Source of the DNA: Rappaport israeli
Lineage (GTDB): Bacteria > Pseudomonadota > Gammaproteobacteria > Cardiobacteriales > Cardiobacteriaceae
Length of the DNA: 64,000 bases
Direction: 5' to 3'
NCBI RefSeq assembly: GCF_001888055.1
Contig: NZ_LXHZ01000003.1
Location: 41,465 to 105,464, forward strand
Below, in pieces: positions 19,134-31,485 of the stretch. The translations under genes and the position numbers were made by a program. A model generated the notes under the pieces. The model saw nothing but the letters and a program-made list of their open reading frames with translations, did no database searches and was not told where the DNA came from. Position 1 is the first letter of the stretch. Every line of letters begins with the position of its first letter.

Positions 19134-21908
19134 TTAGCCTGTGTTGCGTAGTCCAGCAGCTAGGGCGTTGATGCTGCGAATGAGCGGGTCTTCTACGCTA
19201 ATCTCTTGCGTATCGTTAGAGGTTTTCTCACGACGGGCGCGCTTGAGTAATTCAATTTGAATGTAGTTGATGGGGTCGAGATAGGCGTTGCGCCATTCGA
19301 GTGAGTTGGCAAGTTCGGTTTGGGTGGAGAGAAGTTGGGTTTGTTGTAAAAGGGTGTTGAGGTTTTCTTGAGTGAGGCGATGCTCTTTTAAAATGGTTTG
19401 TAAGATATTATCGCGCAACTGTGGGTCGTCGCATAATTGGCTGTAGGCTTGGGCAATGCTGGTTTCTGATTTGGTAAATGCCATTTCAATATTGCTGATA
19501 AAGACTTTGAAAAAAGACCAATGCTGGTTCATCTCTTGTAGTAGGGTTTGTTGGCTTGGGGTTAGGCTAGATAAAGCGCTACCAACGCCATACCACGCAG
19601 GAAGGGTAAACCGCGCCAGCGACCAACCAAAGACCCAAGGAATGGCGCGGATGGTGGATTTGCTGGGGAGTCCTTTTTTGCGGTGTGCTGGGCGTGAGCC
19701 GATATTAAGGAGGGAAATTTCTTGTACGGGCGTGGCTTGAGAATAAAATTGATAAAAGCCTTCGGTGTGGTCGGTGAGTGCGCGGTAGCTTTGTTCGCCA
19801 GCTTGGGCGAGTTGGGCAAAAAGGGTTTCATATTGTGGCAGTTGCGCAGGTTGGGCTACAAAGCGACTTGAGCTGGCTTTGAGTGCGCCAGTAATGCCCA
19901 TGGTGAGTTCAAATACGGCGGTATCGGCGTTGGCGTATTTGGCATAGAGTACTTCGCCTTGCTCGGTAAATTTGATTTGTCCGTGTAATGTGCCAGCAGG
20001 TTGGGCGGCAATGGCTGCATGAGTTGAGCCCCCACCGCGACTCACTGAGCCACCGCGACCGTGAAAGAGACGGGTTTTGATGCCAAATTGATGAGCGATT
20101 TGGGTGATGATTTGTTGGGCTTTGTAGAGTTGCCACGCGGAGGTGATGATGCCACCATCTTTGGAGGAGTCGGAGTAGCCAAGCATAATTTCTTGGGTAT
20201 CGTTATCTTGGTTGAGAAGTTGGCGATAGAGGGCGTTGTTAAGTAGGGCAGGGAGGATATGTTCGATTTGTTTTAAATCTTCGATGGTTTCAAAAAGTGG
20301 TGCGACAGGAAGGGCGGCGCTGAGTTGTCCTTGCTCATCTAGGGTGCTTAGCCCTGCAAAACGCATGAGGAAGAGCACTTCAAGGAGCTGGCTGGCGTTA
20401 TTGGTCATGGAGATAATGTAGCTACCGAAGGTGCGCACTCCGACAAGTTGGCGCAGTTTGGCAATGGTGCGCATTAGGGCGAGTTGCTCTTTGGTTTGCT
20501 CGCTTAGCTCAGCGTCATATAGAAGCGGTGCGCCACGGGTGCTGAGGAGTTTGGTCAGCCAGTATTGGCGTTGGGTTTCATCAAGGTTTTGATAATCAGG
20601 AAGATTGGGGGCGTGAGCGAATATATCAGCGATTACCTCGCTGTGATAGCTGGATTCTTGGCGGATGTCTAACGCGGCTAGATGAAAACCACAGGTTTTA
20701 ACCAGACGAATGAGGTCAAGCAGAGCGCCGTTGGCGTGGGTTTCGTCGTGTTGATGAACGCTTTGGTAGATGAGTTGTAGGTCTTCTAAGAAGTCCTCAG
20801 GGCTTGCGTAGGCATGCTGATGGGCGCTGTGTTCGCCTTGATGTTGGATTAGGGTGTTGGTGGCTTTAACTTTGGCCAAAATGATAGAGAGTAATCGGCG
20901 GTAAGGTTCGTTTTGATAGTCTTTGGGATTGTAGGTAAAGATATCTTCATCAAGCTGGCGGTAGTGGTTGATGCGTTGATAAATGGCTGAATCAATATTA
21001 ACGATGGTATCGCTATGGATAAGGGTTTGGCGTAGTTTTTCTAAGCATTGTTGATAGTGATTTAAAACGGTATCGGCATGCATGAGCACCGCTTGTTCGG
21101 TTGTTTGATGGGTAACGTAGGGGTTGCCGTCTCTATCTCCCCCAATCCAAGAGCCAAAAGTTAGAAAGGTAGGGAGGTTTAAAGATTGTAATTCAGGGTA
21201 GGTGTCGGCAATGGCGCGCTCAAGATTGCGATAAATTTGCGGAATGGCGCTAAATAAACTGACGTTAAAATAATGTAGTCCGTTATTAATTTCATCATAT
21301 ACCAAAGGTTTACGGGTGCGCACTTCATCTGATGACCATAATAAATCGATGGTTTGAGCAATGGCTTGTTTGGCTTGTTGGTAGGCAGGGCTATCTTCTG
21401 GATGTTGGTTGAGCTGTTGATTTTGACGAAAGAGGGATTGTAGGTTATTCATGGTGGTGCGACGGCGCGCTTCGGTGGGATGTGCGGTAAATACGGGGGT
21501 AATGTGTAATTGTTCGAGCAGTTCTTGCATTTGCTCTGGGCTAATTTCTCTTGCGCGACAGTCTTGTAGGGTGCGACGAAATGAGCCTTCCCAGCAAATA
21601 CCGTTTTGCTGGCGTTGGGTGTGTCGTTGTTCGCTTAAAGCGCTTTCTTCGCAAAGATTGGCGAGGGAGAAATAAATAGAAAACCCACGAATGACGTTTT
21701 TAAGAGTTTGATTATCTAGCGAGGCGATAAGCTCAATTAAGGATTGTTTGTGTTGGGCGTTGGGTTTGCGCCGTTCTTGGATAAAACCTTGGCGTAGGGT
21801 CTCGATGGTTTGTAGGGTGTTTTCACCCGCTTGGCGAGAAATTGCATCTCCTAATAATGCGCCCATTAAACGAATGCGATCTCTTAATAAGTCATGATGA
21901 ATTGTCAT
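19134..21908 (-). CDS. ppc: Phosphoenolpyruvate carboxylase
   Basis: Carboxylates PEP to oxaloacetate, feeding the TCA cycle. The 924-aa protein is full length for the bacterial family (883 in E. coli). Catalytic signatures: VFTAHPTEARRRT (active-site His), GGDRDGNPYVT, GYSDSSKDGG, the glycine-rich FHGRGGSVSRGGGSTHAAI loop, GSRPAHRK and the RAIPWVFGWSLARFTLPAWYG segment. The C-terminus is RNTG, as in typical PEPC. It diverges from maeB, so the pair controls C3/C4 interconversion in both directions. Confidence 0.97.
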   Translation of the reverse strand: MTIHHDLLRDRIRLMGALLGDAISRQAGENTLQTIETLRQGFIQERRKPNAQHKQSLIELIASLDNQTLKNVIRGFSIYFSLANLCEESALSEQRHTQRQQNGICWEGSFRRTLQDCRAREISPEQMQELLEQLHITPVFTAHPTEARRRTTMNNLQSLFRQNQQLNQHPEDSPAYQQAKQAIAQTIDLLWSSDEVRTRKPLVYDEINNGLHYFNVSLFSAIPQIYRNLERAIADTYPELQSLNLPTFLTFGSWIGGDRDGNPYVTHQTTEQAVLMHADTVLNHYQQCLEKLRQTLIHSDTIVNIDSAIYQRINHYRQLDEDIFTYNPKDYQNEPYRRLLSIILAKVKATNTLIQHQGEHSAHQHAYASPEDFLEDLQLIYQSVHQHDETHANGALLDLIRLVKTCGFHLAALDIRQESSYHSEVIADIFAHAPNLPDYQNLDETQRQYWLTKLLSTRGAPLLYDAELSEQTKEQLALMRTIAKLRQLVGVRTFGSYIISMTNNASQLLEVLFLMRFAGLSTLDEQGQLSAALPVAPLFETIEDLKQIEHILPALLNNALYRQLLNQDNDTQEIMLGYSDSSKDGGIITSAWQLYKAQQIITQIAHQFGIKTRLFHGRGGSVSRGGGSTHAAIAAQPAGTLHGQIKFTEQGEVLYAKYANADTAVFELTMGITGALKASSSRFVAQPAQLPQYETLFAQLAQAGEQSYRALTDHTEGFYQFYSQATPVQEISLLNIGSRPAHRKKGLPSKSTIRAIPWVFGWSLARFTLPAWYGVGSALSSLTPSQQTLLQEMNQHWSFFKVFISNIEMAFTKSETSIAQAYSQLCDDPQLRDNILQTILKEHRLTQENLNTLLQQTQLLSTQTELANSLEWRNAYLDPINYIQIELLKRARREKTSNDTQEISVEDPLIRSINALAAGLRNTG

Positions 21909-22151
21909 AATATTGCCCTTTTTAAAAACGTTTAGCCTACGCGGGTTTTTGTTGCGCGATAAGCGCTATAAAATACGCACAAATGCATTAATTGCAAGTA
22001 TAAAAAATATCTCCTTGAGGGATTGTTTGCAAAATATAGAGTTGGATTAAATTCTTTCGTGAGTGTGGTGAAGTTTCTGTTAAAATCGCGCCTTATGTTG
22101 TCTTTGAATTAAATCAGAAATCATGGCATTTAAGTTGTCAAGGAAATCAGT

Positions 22152-24467
22152 ATGAGTGACGATACTTTTAAAGAGGAAGCCCTACGTTATCATAGTTATC
22201 CGACGGCGGGGAAATTAGCAGTAATCCCTACAAAAACCTTAGCCAATCAACGTGATTTATCTTTAGCCTATTCCCCTGGTGTGGCTTATGCCTGTCAGGC
22301 GATTGAACAAGACCCGTTGCAAGCTGATTATCTTACCGCGCGAGGGAATTTGGTGGCGGTGATTTCTAATGGTACGGCGGTATTGGGTTTGGGCAATATC
22401 GGTGCGCTGGCAAGCAAACCAGTTATGGAAGGCAAAGGGGTATTATTTAAAAAGTTTGCGGGTATTGATGTATTTGACCTTGAAATTAAAGAAGAAAATG
22501 TCGATAAGATTGTTGAAACCATCGCAAGTCTTGAGCCAACGTTTGGGGGCATTAATCTGGAAGATTTTAAAGCGCCAGAGTGTTTTGAAATTGAACGACG
22601 CTTGAAAGAGCGCATGAATATTCCCGTTTTTCATGACGACCAACACGGAACGGCAATTATCGCAACCGCAGCGCTTATTAACGCATTACGTATTCAGAAA
22701 AAAGAGATTAAGAAGGTGCGCGTGGTTGCATCTGGAGCAGGTGCTGCGGGCATGGCTTGTTTGGATATGTTTATTGCCTTGGGAGTGAGTCGGGATAATA
22801 TCATTGTGTGCGATTCCAAAGGCCCAATTTATGAGGGTAGAGAAGGCAAATTAGACGGTCGCAAACAAGAGTTTGTCGCAAAAACACAGGCTCGGAGCTT
22901 GGCAGAAGCGCTAGAAGGTGCGGATGTATTTTTGGGTGTCTCGCAAGCAGGAGTGTTAGATGCGCAGATGGTTTCAACAATGGCAGATTCGCCACTGATT
23001 TTAGCACTTGCCAATCCTGTTCCTGAAATTATGCCTGATGAAGTCCATCGCGTGCGCAAAGATGCGATTGTGGCAACGGGGCGCTCTGATTTTCCTAATC
23101 AGGTGAATAATGTGTTGTGTTTCCCTTATTTATTCCGCGGAGCGTTGGATGTGGGCGCGACGGTGATTAATGAGGAAATGAAATTAGCCGCCTGTTATGC
23201 TTTGGCAGATTTGGCGCAATCGCCAGCGGGTGAAGAAGTGATTGCCGCCTATGGTGGGGATAAGCTTTCTTTTGGCAAGGATTATGTGATTCCAAAACCA
23301 TTTGACCCTCGTTTGATTGCCACTATTCCTTATGCTGTGGCAGAAGCAGCGATGTCTTCAGGTGTGGCACGTCGTCCTATTGCAAATATGAAAGCCTATC
23401 GCGAACAGCTAGAAACGCTTTTAACCCGTAGTGGGTTTGTTATGAAACCCATTTTAGAGCAGGCTAAAGAGAAAAAACTAAAAGTCGTTTTTGCTGAAGG
23501 GGAGGAATTGCGTGTATTGCGGGCGGTGTTGGCATGCTTGCAAGAGGGGTTGTGTGAGCCAATTTTAATTGGCAGACGTAAACGCATTGAAGAGCGCTTA
23601 AAAGAGCATTTTTTACCTATTGATTTGGATAAAGATGTAACCCTAATTGAGCCAATGGATAATCCTTACTACACCGAATGTTGGCAGGGGTATCATAAGC
23701 TGCGCGCGCGCGAAGGCGTAGGCCCAAATGAGGCGAAAATTCATTTAAATACGCGCCCAACGGTTTTAGCGGCAATGTTGGTTAAACTGGGTCATGCAGA
23801 TACATTAATTTGTGGCGTGGTAGGGCGTTATCATCGCCATTTGCGTCGCATTTCTGGTATTTTTGGCATGCGTGGCGCACTTTCACAACCCGCGGCAATG
23901 AATATGATTATTCACCCGAAAGGCACTATTTTTATAACCGATACGCATGTGCATGAGAATCCTGATGCCGAAGAATTGGCAGAAATTACCATCCGCGCTG
24001 CACAAACGGTAGAACGGTTAGGGATTACGCCTAAAGTGGCGTTATTATCGCATTCTAATTTTGGCTCTATGCGCGAATCGCAAAGCTCTATTAAAATGCG
24101 TGCGGCATTAAAACGTATTCAACAGCGCCAACCTAATTTGATGATTGAAGGTGAAATGCAGGCAGATAGCGCATTGGCTGAAGAGATTCGTCGTGAGATT
24201 TTCCCTGCCAATCAATTAGATGGGACGGCAAACGTGTTGGTGATGCCAAATTTAGATGCTGCTAATATTGCTTATAACATGACTAAAGTAACTTCTGATA
24301 GCACAGAGGTCGGGCCAATTCTGTTGGGTTTAAAACGCCCTGTGCAAGTGCTGTTACATACCGCAACGACAAGACGCATTATTAATATGGTGGGTATTGC
24401 GGTATTAGAAACCAATGCCTATTATCAACGTATGGAAAGCAAATTGCAGCAAGGCGAGTTGGATTGA
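22152..24467 (+). CDS. maeB: NADP-dependent malic enzyme, PTA-fused
   Basis: Oxidatively decarboxylates malate to pyruvate. Residues 1-430 are malic enzyme ([74 protein letters not shown]). Residues 430-771 are a phosphotransacetylase-like domain ([15 protein letters not shown]...TADTLICG-type segments, [14 protein letters not shown]) that is usually regulatory in MaeB. The length of 771 aa matches E. coli MaeB (759). The 243-bp divergent gap with ppc should hold both promoters; only an A+T-rich stretch is obvious there. Confidence 0.96.
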   Translation: MSDDTFKEEALRYHSYPTAGKLAVIPTKTLANQRDLSLAYSPGVAYACQAIEQDPLQADYLTARGNLVAVISNGTAVLGLGNIGALASKPVMEGKGVLFKKFAGIDVFDLEIKEENVDKIVETIASLEPTFGGINLEDFKAPECFEIERRLKERMNIPVFHDDQHGTAIIATAALINALRIQKKEIKKVRVVASGAGAAGMACLDMFIALGVSRDNIIVCDSKGPIYEGREGKLDGRKQEFVAKTQARSLAEALEGADVFLGVSQAGVLDAQMVSTMADSPLILALANPVPEIMPDEVHRVRKDAIVATGRSDFPNQVNNVLCFPYLFRGALDVGATVINEEMKLAACYALADLAQSPAGEEVIAAYGGDKLSFGKDYVIPKPFDPRLIATIPYAVAEAAMSSGVARRPIANMKAYREQLETLLTRSGFVMKPILEQAKEKKLKVVFAEGEELRVLRAVLACLQEGLCEPILIGRRKRIEERLKEHFLPIDLDKDVTLIEPMDNPYYTECWQGYHKLRAREGVGPNEAKIHLNTRPTVLAAMLVKLGHADTLICGVVGRYHRHLRRISGIFGMRGALSQPAAMNMIIHPKGTIFITDTHVHENPDAEELAEITIRAAQTVERLGITPKVALLSHSNFGSMRESQSSIKMRAALKRIQQRQPNLMIEGEMQADSALAEEIRREIFPANQLDGTANVLVMPNLDAANIAYNMTKVTSDSTEVGPILLGLKRPVQVLLHTATTRRIINMVGIAVLETNAYYQRMESKLQQGELD

Positions 24468-24508
24468 TTTTATCGCGCAGAATTAAAATAAATTGGGTTT
24501 AAAAAGAT

Positions 24509-27150
24509 ATGAATGAATTAGAGATTGTTCGTCTGGCCGACTATGAACCGCCAGCTTTTACCACGTTACACCATGATTTAACCTTTGATTTGCAACAAGA
24601 CCATACATTGGTAACGCATAATCAACAATTTAAGCGTATCCAAGCCAGTGTCGATGAAAATGGTTGGGCGGTTGAGTTGCAAAAACATTTAGAGCTTGAT
24701 GGTGAGGGGCTTGAACTAATAGAAATTGCCATTAATGACAAGGCATTGTCTGATAATCAATGGCGCTATGAAAATAATAAACTCACGTTATTTAATGTAG
24801 CAGATGAATTTACGCTCACCACTAAAGTTAAGATTTATCCAGATGATAATAAGGAACTTTCTGGGCTTTATCGTTCTAATGGCGTGTATTGCACCCAATG
24901 CGAAGCGCAAGGTTTTCGCCGTATTTCTTTTGCTCAAGACCGCCTGATGTGTTAGCGACTTATCGTGTGCGCATTGAAAGTGATAGTGAGACTGCGCCTG
25001 TACAATTGTCTAACGGCAATTTAGAGGTTGAGGGGACTATTGATGCCAAGCGACATTTTAGTGAATGGACAGACCCACACCCCAAGCCAACGTATTTATT
25101 TGCTTTGGTGGCAGGGGATTTAGAGCAAGTCAATCGTCGTATTACTACGCCACTGGGTAAAAAAATTGATTTAAGAATCTATACAGAAGCAGCTTTTATT
25201 AAGCAAACTGATTTTGCCATGCAATCTTTGATTGAATCGATTAAATGGGATGAGGAGCGTTTTAATCTATCTTATGATTTAGAGCGCTTTAATATTGTTG
25301 CGGTTAGTGATTTCAATATGGGCGCGATGGAAAATAAAGGGCTGAATATTTTTAATACGCGCTATGTGTTGGCAGATACAGAGACCGCTACCGATGAGGA
25401 TTTTCATAGCATTCGCTCAGTGATTGGGCATGAATATTTTCATAATTGGACGGGAAATCGGATTACCTGCCGTGATTGGTTTCAATTAAGCCTTAAAGAA
25501 GGGTTAACCGTTTTTCGCGACCAAGAATTTTCTGCCGATATGGGTGAGCGTTCGATTGAGCGCATTGCTGATGTTAATTGCTTGCGTCGGGTGCAATTTC
25601 CTGAAGATGCTGGCCCTATGGCGCACCCCGTGCGTCCTACATCCTACGCTGCGATTGATAATTTCTATACCGCTACCGTGTATGAAAAAGGTGCAGAAAT
25701 TATCCGCATGATGCATACCATCATTGGTGAAGAGCTTTTTCAAAAAGGCATGGCGTTGTATGTGGAGCGACACGATGGACAGGCGGTGCGGATTGAAGAA
25801 TTTGCGCAGTGTATGCAAGATGCCTCGGGATTTGATTTTCGTGGGTTGTTCTTTAATTGGTATACCACCAGTGGCACGCCGCATGTGCAATTTACCTCAT
25901 CTTATAACCAGCGCGAGCGCACCTTTACACTAAGCGCAGGGCAGCAAGTCAAAAAAGTAAATCCAGAATCGGCATTGCTTATTCCTATCCGCATTTCGCT
26001 CTTATCGCGCAATGGACGAGAATATAAATTTGAAGATGGGTCATTTAGTCAATTGTTGTTATTGGATAATCGGCGGGGTAGTTGGGTTTTTGAGCATGCA
26101 GATTCTGATTTGATTCCTGTGATTATGCATGGTTTTACCGCCCCTGTTCGCTACGAGCATCATTATGAAGATGAAGAATTAGCCGTTATCGTTAATCATG
26201 CCAAAGATGGATTTGCGCGCTATGAAGCGATGCAACGATGCTTTTTGCGCCTATTTGAGCAGTCGCTTAAACAGCCTAAAGCTTTGGTTGAAGGAGCTAA
26301 AAAGATTGGCAAACTCTGCCAAGAAATTATTGACAATACTCAACGCAGTGCGCAGGAAAAAGCGCTATTACTGGCATTACCAAGCATCAATGACGTGATG
26401 GGGCAATTTGATGCGCCTGTAGATATGGATGCGATAACCAATGCCTATGAGCGGGTTTTGCGCTTAGTGGCTTTGAAAATTCGTTTACCGCTAACCAGAG
26501 AATTTAAAGCGCACCCCCAACCCGAACAACCGCGTTATAGTGTAAAAGATGCAGGTGAGCGTGCTTTGCGTGGTCTGTGTATTCATTATCTATCGGTCTT
26601 TAACGAGCCTAAAATTCGGCAATGGTTGTTTGAATTATACGAACAAGCCAATTGCATGACTGAGCGCATGAATGCACTACAAGGACTTAATCGATATCAT
26701 GATGACTGGCGCAGTCAGGCGTTAGATGAGTTTAGTCAACGCTTTGCAGATTATCCGTTGGTGATGGATAAATGGTTTGCCTTGCAGGCGCGCTATGAGG
26801 GAGAAGACACGCTCACCCATTTAGAAAAATTGGTCAATGATGCGCGTTTTGATTTAACCAATCCCAATCGCTTTAGGGCGTTGGTGGGGACTTTCGCGCA
26901 ACAGAATTTATTGCGTTTTCATCATCAAGATGGCAGTGGCTATCGGTTTGTTGCCAGCCAAATTCGGCGTATTTTAGGCATTAATCCGCAGTTGAGCGCG
27001 CGTCTTTTAAACGTTTTTGCAAGCGTTGCCAAATTAGATGAGGCGCGTCAGCAAATGGTGGCGCAGTTGTTGCGTGAGTTGTTGACGGTAGAAAGCATTA
27101 GTGTGGATGCGCGTGAGGTGATTGAGCGCATTTTAAGCGGTTTAAAATGA
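24509..27150 (+). CDS. pepN: Aminopeptidase N (one frameshift)
   Basis: M1-family zinc metallopeptidase that removes N-terminal residues from cytosolic peptides. The N-terminal beta domain begins MNELEIVRLADYEPPAF. The catalytic domain has the GAMENKGLNIFN exopeptidase motif and the zinc site HEYFHNWTGNRITCRDWFQLSLKEGL. The frame breaks near 24946: one added C restores RISFAQDRPDVLATYRVRIE. Reconstructed length is about 880 aa, matching E. coli PepN. The stop overlaps the relA start (ATGA). Confidence 0.95.
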
Positions 27151-29273
27151 GTGTAGCGCCACACCCACTGGATAACTTAGATTCTAGCATTCGCCAAGCG
27201 CTTGAGCCTGCATATGAGTTAGCTAGTGGCTGTGCGTCTTTTAAACCAAGCCATGCGCAAACGCTTTTACAACTGCTGATTGAGCTAAAATCTGATACGA
27301 CCTTGCTTTGTGCTGCTTTATTTGTTCGTCCTTTGCGGGCGCAGGAATTGGCATTAGAAGAGATTGAGGCGGTTAGTAGTGAGGCGGTGGTTGGGGTGTT
27401 GCAAGCATTAGAAGATTTAAGCCTCATTGACCGCCTGCATGAGCAGGAGCAGAGCGATTTAGAAAGTTTGCGCAAGATGTTGTTGGCGATTGCCTCAGAT
27501 ATTCGCGCGGTGATTTTAAAGTTATCTTTGCAAGCGCTGTTAATGCGAGAGGTTGAGCGTTTTGACCCTCAAACTCAGCAACGCCTTGCGCTACAAACGC
27601 AAGATTTATTTGCCCCACTTGCTAATCGTTTGGGCATTGCGCAACTTAAACTAGAGTTAGAAGATAATGCCTTGCGCATTTTAGAGCCTGATATTTATCA
27701 GGAGATTTCGCAAGCCCTAGAAGAAAACCGTGCTGACCGTGAGCGCTATATTGAGCGCATTATTGCGTTACTGCGTCGGGAGTTACAGCAAGCAGATATC
27801 CGTATTAATCGCATTTATGGGCGAGTTAAACATATCAATAGTATTTATCTGAAGATGAAGCGTAAACGCTTGCGCTTTGAGCAGGTTAATGATGTGCGCG
27901 CGGTGCGGGTGGAGGTGCCAACTAAGGGGGAATGTTATGGGGTGTTGAGTGTGGTGAATGCGTTGTGGCAGCCCATTGCTGAAGAATTTGATGATTATAT
28001 TGCTCAGCCCAAAGCCAATGGCTATCAATCGTTGCATACGTCGTTAATTGGCCCTGATAATCGGGTGCTGGAGGTGCAAATTCGCACCAGTGATATGCAT
28101 CAACGCGCTGAGTTGGGAGTGGCGGCGCATTGGCTGTATAAGGAAAAGGGCGCGCGCCATACCAAACAATTTGAGCAACAGATTGAATGGTTGCGACGCA
28201 TTTTAGAAGGCGGGGACGCGGCGCGTGGGGATGTGGTGTTTAATCAATTTCGCAATGAAGCGTTTCGTGATAGGGTGTACGCCGTTTCTCCACAAGGGCG
28301 CGTGGTGGACTTGCCTGAAGGCGCGACGCCACTAGATTTTGCTTATCATATTCATACTCAGCTTGGGCATCGCTGTATTGGCGCGAAACTCAATCAAAAA
28401 ATCGTCCCCCTCACCACAGCGCTAAAAAATGGCGATGTGGTGGATATTTTGACGCAAAAAGAAGCTAATCCCAGCCGTGATTGGTTAAATGAGCATTTAG
28501 GATATTTACAAAGTGGGCGCGCTAAGGCGAAGGTGCGAAGTTATTTTAAAAAGCTAGAGCGTGAGAAAAGTATTGCCGCAGGGCAAGAGATGTTGCAAAA
28601 AGAAGCTAAGCGCCTAGATATTCAGTTGAAAACGGAGGATTTGCAGGCGCTGGTGAAAAAATTCAATGTCAATACGATAGATGAATTATTAGCAGCGATT
28701 GGTTTTGGGGATGTGAGTGTGTTGATGTTGGTGCATGAATTGCTTGCGCGTCAACCAAAACCATGTGAGAGTTTGGATGAGCGCTTGGCGCGGATTCCGA
28801 TTAAAGCGCCTAGAAAACAAGCGCGCCAAAGTGTGATTGTAGAAGGGATGGATGATTTGATGATTAACTTTGCCAGTTGTTGTCAACCTGTCCCACCTGC
28901 GCCAATTAGCGGATTTATTACGCTGGGGCGAGGGGTGAATGTGCACCGCAAAAGTTGTACTAATGTTCAACACTTAGCCAAAATGCACCCTGAGCGGATG
29001 ATTGAGGCGCATTGGTCTAATGCCGTTGGTGGGGTGTTTAGCGTGGATGTGGCGGTATGTGCTTTTGACCGCGCGCATTTGTTGCGCGATATTACTCAGA
29101 TTATCGCCAATGAAAAAAGCACGATTTTAAAAGTGGATTTGCAACAAGATAAACAACAGCAATTGCATGGGCAATTTACCTTGGAAATTGCGGATATGAG
29201 CCAGCTTTCGCGGATTATCGACCGTTTAAGTCAGCTTAAGGATATGAAAAAAGTACATCGTGTAAGTCATTAG
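27147..29273 (+). CDS. relA: (p)ppGpp synthetase RelA
   Basis: Ribosome-associated alarmone synthetase of the stringent response. The N-terminal HD-like region (residues 25-170) lacks the HDxxED hydrolase motif, so this should be the synthesis-only RelA and not SpoT. The synthetase domain has YGRVKHINSIYLKMKRK, DVRAVRV and EFDDYIAQPKANGYQSLHTSL. TGS (VYAVSPQGRVVDLPEGATP), the zinc-finger-like segment with FASCCQPVPP, and a C-terminal ACT domain follow. The length of 708 aa is normal. It is probably co-transcribed with pepN. No spoT is in the window. Confidence 0.93.
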   Translation: MSVAPHPLDNLDSSIRQALEPAYELASGCASFKPSHAQTLLQLLIELKSDTTLLCAALFVRPLRAQELALEEIEAVSSEAVVGVLQALEDLSLIDRLHEQEQSDLESLRKMLLAIASDIRAVILKLSLQALLMREVERFDPQTQQRLALQTQDLFAPLANRLGIAQLKLELEDNALRILEPDIYQEISQALEENRADRERYIERIIALLRRELQQADIRINRIYGRVKHINSIYLKMKRKRLRFEQVNDVRAVRVEVPTKGECYGVLSVVNALWQPIAEEFDDYIAQPKANGYQSLHTSLIGPDNRVLEVQIRTSDMHQRAELGVAAHWLYKEKGARHTKQFEQQIEWLRRILEGGDAARGDVVFNQFRNEAFRDRVYAVSPQGRVVDLPEGATPLDFAYHIHTQLGHRCIGAKLNQKIVPLTTALKNGDVVDILTQKEANPSRDWLNEHLGYLQSGRAKAKVRSYFKKLEREKSIAAGQEMLQKEAKRLDIQLKTEDLQALVKKFNVNTIDELLAAIGFGDVSVLMLVHELLARQPKPCESLDERLARIPIKAPRKQARQSVIVEGMDDLMINFASCCQPVPPAPISGFITLGRGVNVHRKSCTNVQHLAKMHPERMIEAHWSNAVGGVFSVDVAVCAFDRAHLLRDITQIIANEKSTILKVDLQQDKQQQLHGQFTLEIADMSQLSRIIDRLSQLKDMKKVHRVSH

Positions 29274-29383
29274 GGCAATGAGTCGGTCGAAGATGGCTTG
29301 AGAAGCCTTATGTTGACGCGCGGATAAAGCGTGAGCACTTAAAACACAAATTTTATATAGAGTTATATTAAAAGGATATTGTT

Positions 29384-31464
29384 ATGAGCAAACAAATCAC
29401 TTCTTTTGCTAGTCAAGATTTTAGCCAAAACCCGTTATATCATCCGCCAGAAGCGCCTAATTTTGCCGCGATTCGTCCTGAGCATGTGCAGGCGATTGAG
29501 GCGATTATTGCAGAGAATCGGCAGGCGGTTGAGGATTTGTTGGCGCAGTCGGTGTTTAGTTGGCAGAATTTTGTTCTGCCATTAGAGCGCATGGAGAATC
29601 GCTTATCTAAGGCGTTTTCGCCGATTTCGCATTTGCAATCAGTCTGTAGTAGTGAGCAGTGGCGTAAGGCGTATGAAAAGGTGTTACCGCTACTGTCTGA
29701 ATATGGCGCGGATATGGCTCAGCATAGTGGGTTGTATGCGGCGTTTAAAAGCATTCGTGAGGGGGCGGAGTTTGCAACGCTTAATGCTTCGCAACAAAAA
29801 ATTATTGTCGATGCGCTGGAGGATTTTGAGCGCAGTGGGGTGGCGTTGTCTGATGAAGATAAGGCGACTTTTAAAGCGCTAACGTTAAAACTTTCTGAGT
29901 TGACGACGCAATTTGCTAATCATGTGTTGGATGCAACGAATGCTTGGCAACTACACTTAACCGATGCACAACGTTTGCAAGGATTGCCTGAGAGTACGCT
30001 GGCATTATTGGCGGATTTGGCGCGACAACGTCAGTTGGAGGGGTATGTCTTAACGTTGGATGCGCCTGTGGTGATTGCGGTGTTGACCTATGCCAATGAG
30101 CGCGCGTTGCGTCGTGAGGTGTATGAGGCTTATAGCGCGCGTGCTTCAGATAGAAGTGATGAGGGGCGTTTTGATAATCAAAACATTATTCAAGAGATTT
30201 TATCGCTTCGACAGCAAAAGGCGCAGTTGTTAGGGTTTGAGGATTATGCGGCGTTGTCGTTGGATGTGAAGATGGCAAAATCACCGCAGGCGGTGATGGA
30301 TTTTATCGAGGATTTGCTGGCTAAAAGTAAATCCAAAGGTGAGCAAGAGATGGCGGAGGTGCGCGCTTATGCAAAGACGCAGTTTGGATTAGAGCGCGTT
30401 GAGCCTTGGGATGTGGCGTTTGTAAGCGAGGCGTTGCAACAGGATAAATTTTCAATATCACAAGAGCAGCTGCGCGCTTATTTTCCTATTGATAAGGTCT
30501 TGGAGGGATTGTTTTGGGTGGCGCAGACGTTATTTGCGGTGCGTTTTCGTCCCAATGAGACGTTGAGTGTGTGGCATAAGGATGTGTTAGCATTTGATGT
30601 GTTAGATGAGCAGGGGCAGTTGCTGGCGCAGTTTTATTTGGATTTGTATGCGCGCGCGCAAAACGAGGGGGCGCGTGGATGGATGGTGCGGTGTCGCGCT
30701 TTAAAGATGGTGCACATTTGCAGTTGCCAGTGGCGTATTTGGTGTGCAATTTTACGCCTGCGGTGGGCGATGCGGTGGCGCATTTAACGCATGATGAGGT
30801 TACTACTTTATTTCATGAGTTTGGGCATGGGTTGCACCATATGCTAACGCAAGTGGAATACTATAGCTTGTCAGGGATTAATGGCGTGGAATGGGATGCG
30901 GTGGAGCAACCCAGTCAGTTTATGGAAAATTTCTGCTATACCCCTGAGGGGATTGCTGCATTAACGCGCCATCAACAATCTGGAGAGGTTATGCCTGAGG
31001 CGTTGGTGGATAAATTGGTGGCAGCGAAAAATTTTCAGTCGGCGATGGCGTTGTTGCGTCAGTTAGAATTTGCCTTATTTGATTTGCAGGTGCATAGCAA
31101 GGCAACCGCTGGACAACCAGTCTTAGAGATTTTGCAAGCGGTGCGCGCGAAGGTGGCGGTAACGCCTGAATATGAACACAATCGTTTTCCCATGCAATTT
31201 AGCCATATTTTTGCTGGCGGTTATGCCGCAGGATATTACAGCTATAAATGGGCAGAGGTGTTATCAGCGGATTCATTTGCCGCTTTTGAAGAGGAGGGCG
31301 TGTTTAATCCTAAGACGGGCGCGCGCTTTCGGAAGGAGATTTTGGCGGTGGGCAGTTCGCGTTCATCAATGGAGAGTTTTAAAGCGTTTCGAGGGCGTGA
31401 GCCATCAGTTGAGGCGTTGTTGCGCCATAGCGCAATTGTAGATGAGCGTGTATTAGCGCAGTAA
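29384..31464 (+). CDS. prlC: Oligopeptidase A (M3 family, one frameshift)
   Basis: Cytosolic zinc oligopeptidase that degrades signal peptides and short peptides. The N-terminal helical part begins NPLYHPPEAPNFAAIRPEHV. The zinc site is TTLFHEFGHGLHHMLTQVE, followed by SGINGVEWDAVEQPSQFMENF. The frame breaks near 30670: lengthening the G run from five to six changes the sequence to NEGGAWMDGAVSRF and joins both halves. Total length is about 693 aa, as in E. coli PrlC (680). No frameshift signal is present, so a sequencing error is likely. Confidence 0.94.
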
Positions 31465-31485
31465 TAGATTCAATAAGAGGCAGAT